64,000 bases of DNA from Pseudorasbora parva (taxonomy: Eukaryota > Chordata > Actinopteri > Cypriniformes > Gobionidae): the NCBI RefSeq assembly GCF_024679245.1, contig NC_090177.1, forward strand, positions 29,041,675 to 29,105,674. The letters run 5' to 3'. Positions 56,303 through 64,000 of the stretch are shown in pieces. The notes under the pieces are model-generated. The model had not been told where the DNA came from, did not search any database, and was given only the letters and a program-made list of their open reading frames with translations. Within the stretch, counting starts at the first letter, position 1; each line of letters opens with the position of its first letter. Made by a program: the position numbers and the translations under genes.

Positions 56303-57090
56303 GGGTTAGTCACCCATCAAGGGAATTCTGTCATCACTTATTCAACCTCTTCATTTCAAACGTTTTTGACGTTTTAGTGGAAGAGGCATTCAGTGGAGGG
56401 TCAGAAAGTTAAGGTTTTTCATTAAAAATATGTTAAGAAGAAGAGCAAATGTTGTTTACACTTTATTTTAAGGAGATGCAGCTACACGTTACTACATGTA
56501 CTTACTATAGTAATAACAGTAAAGTATGCATAATTACAAGTAACTAACTCTAAACTAAACCCTAACCATAACTCTATGTACATGTAGTTAGTTAACATAA
56601 CTACTTGTTTGAGTAAGTACAATGTAACAACATCACCTTAAAATAAAGTGTAACCGACATTCGTTCTTCTTTTAAACATTTTATGAAAAACCTAAACTTT
56701 CTGACCCTCCCCTGAACATCTATTCCACTAAAACTTCAAAAAATTGTAAAAAAAAACAAAAACAAGTTCCAAACATGCGCCAAGCAAGCTTCCATTTACC
56801 ATGTGTGTTGTGTTGCGCATGTGTTTGATGTGTTTATGTAAGACACAATTCAAAGTGTTCTTCATATAAAGCGATATACAGAAGATTAAACCGCTAGATT
56901 CATATGGATTATTTTACAATCCCTTTATGAACTTTTTGAAAAGTCAATGTTTTGTTTGAATGGATGAAAAGAAATCTCTCAGGTTTCATTAAAAATATCT
57001 TCATTTGCGATTCGAAAAGATGAACAAAAGTCTTGTAAGTTTAGATCAACAACAAAGTAACTGATGACAGAAATTTCCCTTTTGATTGAT
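56303..57090. mobile_element. Foldback element interrupted at its centre by a MITE
   Basis: The arm GGGTTAGTCACCCATCAAGG...AGTGGAGGGTCAGAAAGTTAAG is mirrored by CTTTCTGACCCTCCCCTGAA...TGACAGAAATTTCCC. At the centre (56456-56653) sits a separate palindromic MITE with ends TTACACTTTATTTTAAGG and CCTTAAAATAAAGTGTAA. It is nested in the CABLES intron. The outer family is the TTCACCC type. Confidence 0.7.
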
Positions 57091-57184
57091 GTATTTGGAG
57101 GTTATGTGCTATTGGCCCTCAACATACATTGCCATGTTTTGGGACACCTTAACATGCACATAAACTTAAATGTCATCCTATTCT

Positions 57185-57960
57185 TATTCCGTAGGGTTTA
57201 ATATTTAGCTGGCCTACCCTTTGCAGCTATAACAGCTTCAGCTCTTCTAGAAAGGTTTTCCACAAGGTTTAGGAGTGTGTTTATGGGAATTTTTGACCAT
57301 TCTTCACACCTGGCTCACAGTCTCCACTCTAATTCATCTCAAAGGTGTTCTATTAGGTTGAGGACAGGACTCTGTGCTGGCCAGTCAAGTTCCTCCACTC
57401 CAAACTTGCTCATCCATGTCTTAATGGACTTTACTTTGTGCAATGGTGTGCAGTCATGTTGGAACAGGAAGGGGCCATCCCTTAACTGTTCCCTTAAAGT
57501 TTGGAGCATGAAATTGTCCAAAATGTCTTAGTATGCTGAAACATTAAGAGTTTCTTTCACTGGAACTAAGGAGCCAAGTCCAAACCTTGAAGAAAAAAAA
57601 GAAAAAAGAAAAAAAAACATAAACCCCCCTCCACCAAACTTTGCACTATGCACAATGCAGTCAGGCAAGTACCATTCTCCTGGCAACTGCCAAACCCAGA
57701 CTTGTCCGTCGGATTGCCAGACAGAGAAGCGTGATGTGTCACTCCAGAGAACATGTCTCCACTGCTATAGAGGCCAGTGGCGGCGTGCTTTACACCACTG
57801 CATCCGACGCTTAGCATTGCACTTGGTGATGTAAGGATGCAGCTGCTCGGCCATGTAAACCCATTCCATGAAGCTCTCTATGCACTGTTCTTGAGCTAAT
57901 CAATGCCACACAAAGTTTGGAGGTCAAAAAGCTGGCGACTTCTATGCACTCTGCACTTCA
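57185..57960 (-). pseudogene. Tc1/mariner transposase relic, second family
   Basis: The minus-strand frame 57521-57339 reads MDNFMLQTLREQLRDGPFLF, QHDCTPLHKVKSIKTWMSKF and GVEELDWPAQSPVLNLIEHL. This is the catalytic region around the second Asp and the PQSPDLNPIEHLW motif of Tc1 enzymes (here altered to PVLNLIEHL). Surrounding DNA (57566-57930) is homologous to the upstream part, but stops and an A-rich insertion near 57590 break it. It is a different family from the Tc1 at 44087. Confidence 0.75.
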
Positions 57961-58814
57961 GCATGTGAGAGAACATCACTGATCAACTGAATGATATTTC
58001 TCATAGTCTCATATCTATATACATGACAGAGTAATACACTAAGCTGTAGTTGGGGCCATACAGAAACAATTGTGCCATCACCATTTAGTGACGTCGTTGT
58101 TCCAGGAAAACTGAAGTATGTGTCGGTCATTCTGTGTCGGTCACAATTGCTCAATTGCAGCATATATATGTAATTTTATACTATGTGTATATACACTTAA
58201 TATTAAATGACTCGGATTGGGGGCATAAAAAAAACATCTAGTTCTGCCACGTGAGTCTATGATGATTACATGTGGATCACATGACTTCAGTCACTCTTGT
58301 TCTATACATGCCAGGAGTAGAAAGAAATGAAAACTATCTCTGTGTGATGTCGATTATGTGGAGTAGTCTGTAATGCCTAAATAAATTTGCAATTATATGA
58401 ATTTCAGTGAAAATAAAGTGAAACTTTAGCTTAAATCAGATTCACCTGACAGTGGAAACTATTGATTCTCCTCATTCATGCAAGTCCATGTGAGTTAATA
58501 ACTAGACTGGTAATGATTGTATCTGTGTCTGCAAACCGACCTTGGGCTTGGCTCCTGCTCATATGTCAATAGTAACCTTAGTGTTATCAGAAATTGAAGC
58601 TAAGGTACTCCAGAAAAAAAAAAACTTTTAAGTGTGAAGGATGCTAATAGTATCATTTGGCTGTCCTCCACCTTTGCTATATTAGATACCTATGCTACGT
58701 GTATAGATCTGATGACAGTGTGTGATATAAATAATTTTTCATGCAGCAGGAAGCTTTCCTACACATTATTGTCTGCATGAATGAGGGTGAATGATGCACC
58801 CTTTTGACTAATTA

Positions 58815-59310
58815 TTTACATCACTGCTCAAAAGTTTGGGGTCGATAAGAGTTTGTTTTTCAGATGGAATGAGGCCATATCTCATGGAAAACAAATATTT
58901 CCTACGTTGAGCGGACTGTGCCAAAACTCACAATAATATCCAATTATTATGTTTTATAAAAATCAGACAACTGAAATTCAGATTCTATAATTAAAAGCAT
59001 TCATGTTTTAATTTGTGCTGAAATGTGCTGCTAAAACCGTTCAGATCAGACAAAAATGATCTTGGATCATAAAAGTAAAAATTAAAAAAATGCAGTTAAT
59101 TCTGCAATATTTCAGAACGATACTCATATTCATACTTGGTTGCACAACCATTAAAGTCTGTAAGATGTTCTTCAAAGACGTCAAATCTCTTATGCTCACC
59201 AAGGCTGCATTTATTTGATCAAAAATACAGTAAAAACAGGAATATTGTGAAATATCATTACAATTTAAAATAATAAATGCAGTGTGTTCTTGGAATGGCA
59301 AAGCTTTTCA
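58815..59310. repeat. Interspersed repeat, AAAGTTTGGGGTC type
   Basis: It includes CTCAAAAGTTTGGGGTCGAT and ATGCTCACCAAGGCTGCATT, then TGATCAAAAATACAGTAAAA. These are the marks of an abundant cyprinid DNA repeat. The complementary version flanks the solo LTR in ccm2l intron 9 (about 49560-49680 and 51396-51640). Confidence 0.55.
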
Positions 59311-59332
59311 GCATCATTACTCCAGTATTAAG

Positions 59333-59790
59333 GTCCTTGCACATTGACTGAGTCCGAAATTTCCGTATTAATTTTTTTTCATATTCGTCTTCATAAAATT
59401 TGTCAGGCACACCGCACAGAATCCTTCCACACTGAGTCCGATGTGTTTTAAATAATCTGTAGCAAAAAAAAAAAAAAAACGTTTTTTTTTTTGTTTTTTT
59501 CTAAAATGGAGTCTTCAAGCAGTGAGGATGATTTTGGTGTCCTCTCTCTCTTCTGAAAAAGAGAAAAAGAAAGAGGAAATATTGGGTCCATTTAATCCTG
59601 ATATTGCGTAGAGGAAGTAGAGTTTCACCTCCTTATCAGGCATTTTCCAGAGTGATTCAGAGTTTACCTCAGCATGTCAGTGGGTCAGTTTGATGCTTTG
59701 CTAGTGATACTGGAGCCACATATTATAAACTTTATTTGTCAAACAGTGCTTGCGAGACAAAGTGGATCAAGATGTCAGATGTCATTCTGG
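59333..59790 (+). pseudogene. PIF/Harbinger transposase N-terminal relic
   Basis: The left end AGGTCCTTGCACATTGACTG follows TTA. An ATG at 59506 opens MESSSSEDDFGVLSLF then a stop; broken frames go on to basic KREKERGN-like and finally MSVGQFDALLVILEPHI. This order (acidic start, Lys/Arg-rich run, then SVxQFDxLLxxxxP) matches the N-terminus of Harbinger/HARBI1-type transposases. The catalytic domain and right end are missing. Confidence 0.6.
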
Positions 59791-60949
59791 ATTTTGGCGT
59801 TCGCTTTTAGGGTGGTAGCCTGACATGGCCTGACTCAATTATATGAGTCTGAAACTGCTCCATTGGGCTGTGATTATGGGGCGTGTTTCAACTGAACCAG
59901 GAAAGACCTCAATTGGATAGACCTACAACCTATCAGAGCAAGGGAGCGACGCATAACGTTAGTTGTCAAACGTCAACAGAACTCAACTGCACTGTGTTGC
60001 CAAATCCACTTTTTTTTTCTACGTTATTGAATATTTTTTATGGAAACCTAGGATTCTTTGATTACTGACTAATTATATGAACTATCCAAACCAACATGAT
60101 TCCATATACAGCTGTTTTCAATAATGCTACCAAACTTAAATATGGCCTCACTCATAAATTGTGTTGTAACCCATGTGGCACTTCCAACACATGAGCCCAC
60201 TGATTGAGGCCTGACATTTCACCCACTCATTTCTCTGAGGCACTTCCTCTTCAGCCTGTAATAGAGTGCTTCGGCCGTTTGCACCAGTGCTGGTAATCTA
60301 GCCTAGTCTTTCATCCCTGTGTGCTATTGGAACATTGAAAGCATGGAATCAAGCCATATGTTCTCTTAGCGCTTTAATACTCTGCATGTCCAGTTCTGGC
60401 AGGATTACGCCAAGGGTATTTACTCAAAGCTTTGTGACGTGACTGTGGCCTGACTGCATCCAGTTGGTCAGGAACAGTTATTGATCCCCTGGAATGAGGG
60501 GCAGGGATATACTGGACCAGAGATTATGAGCTATATAACACACATGTGATATATAAAGAGAGAGGAGCAGTGGTTAACATTCCCTCTTTGTTTTGAGGGA
60601 GGATTAGGATTGTTAGGATTGTGCATTCTCTTTTAACTGTTTGTTTAGCTTTGCCAGGCTGGTGTGTGAGATTCCTTAGGCAGATGAGTCATCCTCTTAT
60701 GTGCATTTTGCCATTAAAGTTATTTCTCATTTGTTACTATTTTTATTTGAAGGCACTTTAAAAAGTAATCTTTTGCCTGAAGAATTAGTTTCGAAGGAAT
60801 GTTTCGAGTTTCATACCACCTCTCTCTTAATATTTTCAATATGCTATACATTGTGTGCAGAAAATAGTTCTAAAATGCTTTTTACTGGTTGAAAATAGCA
60901 GAAAAATTTGAATAATCATCATATTTGGATTTTAAGCCACAATATGAAA

Positions 60950-61300
60950 TTTTTCGCAGCTGGAGGTCACTTATTCAAAGCAAAGGTGTAGCTTAATGAC
61001 GGCTGGATTTTCAGAGCTTTTATTATGCCGCGGATTACCGCTTCTGCTTCTTCTGCTCATGTGTATGTGGGGTAACGCAGCTCTGTTTTATCATATTAGA
61101 TATGATTATATGATAGCTTCGATTATTTGAGTGTGTTGAAAGTTATGTTATAATGGGTCTCTGTGCTTTTGCTCGGTGGCTACTGTGAGAGACTTGTTGC
61201 ACACTGCACTAGCTAGGTTATTATTAGGCATGGTAAAACACGGTACTCGCAGTAAATCATGAAAACCAGATTTAAACAATAAGACTAACTGTGTTGAGCT
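60950..61300. mobile_element. Fragment of the TTAA family seen at 32718
   Basis: AGCTGGAGGTCACTTATTCA, ACGCAGCTCTGTTTTATCAT and ATTAGATATGATTATATG correspond in order to blocks at 32745-33120. Ends are not preserved; limits are approximate. Confidence 0.5.
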
Positions 61301-61982
61301 ATATAAAAATGATTTTTCCGGCCGCGATAATTTCCATTTGCATGCTTGTTTGTTTTCCTTGTCTCTCTCGCTGACTGACCGCCCGCCTCGTCCGTTTGGG
61401 CAGGTGTTTAAACTCGATGTGCAGACTGGGTGAAGGCGTGATGAAACGTCATGCTCGGCCAGATTCGCCTGAACTCCTGCTGCTTCGGTTGAGCAGCGGC
61501 ACGCAGAGTTACAAAATTTGACATGTGCACGCCAAGCGAAATGGGGTCTTGCGCACTCCGTGTTGATGTCATTTTGGCCGCTCGTACTCGTGCGGACGGG
61601 CCGAGTAAATCAAGGCTTAAAGCTACACTGACCGTGGCAGTTTGATAAATGCAAGTTAATTCCTCAGTTCAATCTTTGTGTGCAAAAAAGGCACATGAGA
61701 TACCTGTAGAGATAGCAATACACATTCTCCTTTTTTGCCAAATAAATGAAAAGCATGTCATCAATGTCTTCTCTCTTGCTGTATCAAAATCTCACCTAGC
61801 TTTACTCGGAGATGGTTAAGTTCAGTTTGTGCATGATTACATGATATAACATTTTTTTTTATACTGTATCCTAAATTGTGGTTATCTAAGCTATATATCA
61901 TATGCTGAAGTACATTTCTGGAGTGTTAACGATTAAAAGAAAAAAACAACAACAAGAACCGTGCAGAACCGAAAACTGTGAC

Positions 61983-62352
61983 CCTAAAACCGTGATACGA
62001 ACCGAACCGTGGGTTTTGTGAACCGTGCCACCCCTAATATGCACCTAAAACACAGTCATCCGTTGCAGTTTTCATCCATTTTATTTATTGTTTTTGGTAT
62101 TTATTCAAGTGATTTTTATGTTAACAGACTGTGAGTTCATTGCTTTTATTGTTTTTGGTAATTTATTGTGGATATTTAAAATGTTTTCCGTTTTCAGTGT
62201 TAAATAGTCTTTAGAAATAAAAGTTTATTGATCTATGAAAAGGTGTATCTGTATTATTATGCCATTATCATTTTACACCAATATTATCGTTTATCGCAAT
62301 AATTTCTTGGCCAATTTATCGTCCAGCAAAATTTGTTATCATGACAGGCCTA
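61983..62352. mobile_element. hAT-like repeat fragment (copy 2 of 2)
   Basis: Homologous over its length to 11799-12188, in the same orientation: CGTGATACGAACCGAACCGT, GCCACCCCTAATATGCACC, TTTAGAAATAAAAG, ATTATGCCATTATC and the end CATGACAGGCCTAG. This copy keeps more CpG sites (ACCGAACCG versus ACCAAACCA), so it may be younger or less methylation-decayed. Confidence 0.55.
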
Positions 62353-63133
62353 GTAATGTAAAGGAATTTGTTTTTGAAGCATTTTTTGTAAAGCGCCATC
62401 ATTAATAACACACATAGAAGAAAGACTCAACCTTTATGACCTTTAGTGTCCTGCGTCACCAAGCTTATGCCGTCGTTTTCTTCTCCATCCCATTTTCTGA
62501 GTTTAAGTTGGATGCAAACGGATAAAGGATTTACTAGGAAATCAAGAAAGAGAGAGACAAAAAAAAATACAAGTTGGGATCAAGTGAGTGACAGATGGGG
62601 AGAAAGAATGAGGTTCACACAAAGCTGGCAGCTGCTTCAGAGTTCATCACCTTTTTCATTCTGGAGATGAAGAAAAGGGTTGTAAGTCATTTGTGTTCGG
62701 TCACAGTCTCCAGCTTTTCTTTGCTCTCTTCTTCTCACTCCCCTGCACACAGGTGCGGTTCCTAGCCCCGGGTTATGATAACAGTAATTTGAGGGAGGGT
62801 GTATCATCACACAAATGGCAGAGCAGATGGAGAGTGCGAATAGGGGGAGCTGTTTGTGTTTGTTCGCACACTAGAGTTGTGTAATACTTTTTAAACCAAA
62901 CAGAAAGAAGATGTGGCCTGGGTTTGTGCCCAAAGCATGTGGCAGAAATCTGTGATGCTGTTGTAGGAAAAGAGGGGGTTAGAAGAACATGCACAGATGA
63001 GACGTAGACTGAAAGTTATGTAACTGCAGTTATGGTAATACATAATCCTACCGCCTGATTTTTCGGCAGGATTTTTTGAGGAATTTTTAGATAAATTACT
63101 TTCATATTTCAAACACATCATGTTTGGGCTTTC

Positions 63134-64000
63134 TTAAAGGGATAGTTAACTCAAAAAATGAAAATTACCCAGAGATTTACTGTTTACTCTTTACACTCAA
63201 GTCATCTTATACACTGTACAAAAAAAAACAAAAACAAAAAATCAAGCCCCAATTGAAAATATTCAAATTTTTTCAGTTTTCATTTTCAGTTGGAACTGAA
63301 AAAAAAAATTAGATGTGATTGTAATAAGTTCGTGAATGTGAGGAAGGAAGAGGACACGGGGGTCGGCTGGACGGTTGATGCTACTTTATTTAGTATCTCA
63401 ATACTCAAAACACACTCAGTAGTGTGGTTTCTCTCAAACTCAATATACAAAGATCACTTCCGGGTCGGCACTTCCGGCTTCCGGTTTCTCAGTCTCTGGG
63501 GTTCGGGCATCAACCGTCCGACTCTCTCTCTCCCTGGTCTCCGGTTCCACTGGCGTTTTATCCCCTCTCCACGCCCATTACTGGAACAAGATACAGGTGT
63601 TATTAATCTGCGTCCAACCCACTCATTTACCGCTCGTCCCGCGGCTCTCTCTCCCGCTGCAGACCTCGCTAAACCACGCCCCCCTTGCCACAGTGATCAT
63701 TCACTAGAAAATGTTCAATTGGGGCCTGATTGTTTTTTTGTTGTTGTTGTTGTTTTTTTTACAGTTATGTACTATATAAAATATTCTTCTTTCAGATTAA
63801 TACAATTGGAGTTAAAAATATCCTGGCTAATTCAAGCATTATAATGGCAGTGAATGGCGGCCAAAAATGAAGCCCAAAAAATTGCATTCATCCATTATAA
63901 AAGCCCCCCACACAGCTCTGAGGGGTTAATAAAGGCCTTCTGAAGCAAAGTGATGCTTTTGTGTTAAAAAGATATCCATATTTAACACGTTATAAAGACA
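63134..64000. mobile_element. TTAA-type foldback running off the window, with nested insertions
   Basis: It begins TTAAAGGGATAGTTAACTC. After about 63755 it has CTTCTTTCAGATTAATACAA, ATAATGGCAGTGAATGGCGG and AATAAAGGCCTTCTGAAGC, the same family as 24653-25321. An inner small foldback (AAGCCCCAATTGAAAAT at about 63245 mirrored by TTCAATTGGGGCC at about 63716) splits it. That foldback is itself split by the solo LTR. The right end is outside the window. Confidence 0.65.
63337..63692 (-). mobile_element. Solo LTR
   Basis: On the minus strand it starts TGTGGCAAGGGGGGCGTGG and ends CTTCCTTCCTCACA, the TG...CA form of an LTR. It contains a TATA-like GGGATAAAACG in the middle and the polyadenylation signal AATAAAGTAGC about 60 bases from its end, giving U3-R-U5 order. 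Flanks GTGAA (left) and GTGAT (right) look like a 5-bp target duplication with one change. No retroviral or gypsy genes are attached. Confidence 0.75.

Larger units (their letters stand above)
53792..64000 (+). other. CABLES-gene intron 1 (incomplete)
   Basis: No downstream CABLES exon (e.g. the HFIKNMRQ motif region) was found, so intron 1 exceeds 10 kb. Repeats recognised are a nested foldback (56303-57090), a Tc1 relic (57185-57960), an AAAGTTTGGGGTC-type repeat (58815-59310), a Harbinger relic (59333-59790), a TTAA-family fragment (60950-61300), a hAT-like fragment (61983-62352) and a right-edge foldback with a solo LTR. 53820-56300 is largely unique AT-rich intron. Confidence 0.65.

Overview
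The window reads as vertebrate genomic DNA from a ray-finned fish, most likely a cyprinid (zebrafish/carp/goldfish type). It has short coding exons with GT-AG introns and very dense dinucleotide microsatellites. It also holds many interspersed repeats of cyprinid character: TTAA-flanked foldback elements, PIF/Harbinger-type MITEs, V-SINE and L2-tailed SINEs, Tc1 relics and solo LTRs. There is no bacterial operon logic, CRISPR array or intact virus. All three recognisable protein-coding genes lie on the + strand.

Layout. (1) 1-21.7 kb: the 3' part of xkr7 (XK-related protein 7): a long piece of intron 1, exon 2 (7010-7210), an 11.6 kb intron 2 and the terminal coding exon (18850-19829, ending in ETTV), followed by a probable long 3' UTR. 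Exon 1 is outside the window. The exon 2 donor and exon 3 acceptor are one base out of phase. (2) 22-35 kb: intergenic. It is dominated by a 4.13 kb CACTG...CAGTG element (22489-26622) sitting in a (TA)n tract, with a spliced-gene-like cargo inside it. (3) 35.4-52.1 kb: complete ccm2l (CCM2-like scaffold), ten coding exons whose phases all join into a 632-residue protein with a PTB region, an expanded Gly-rich/GSWERR repeat linker and a C-terminal harmonin-homology domain. Its introns are packed with repeats; intron 3 is almost entirely an 822 bp hairpin. (4) 53.3 kb to the end: first exon of a CABLES-family gene (probably cables2), about 1.2 kb downstream of the ccm2l stop, then more than 10 kb of intron 1 holding only repeats.

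The genes are unrelated in mechanism: a multi-spanning membrane protein, an endothelial CCM-pathway scaffold, and a CDK/Abl adaptor with a cyclin-like C-terminus. XKR7 and CCM2L are neighbours on human 20q11 and CABLES2 is on 20q13, so the order suggests an old linkage group. The unusual material is in the repeats: the cargo-bearing CACTG element, long perfect or near-perfect foldbacks inside transcribed introns, insertions nested three deep, and a splice acceptor made entirely of a (CA)n tract. Exon edges were assigned by eye from GT-AG signals, phase and remembered family sequence. Repeat-family names are assignments by recognition, not database results.
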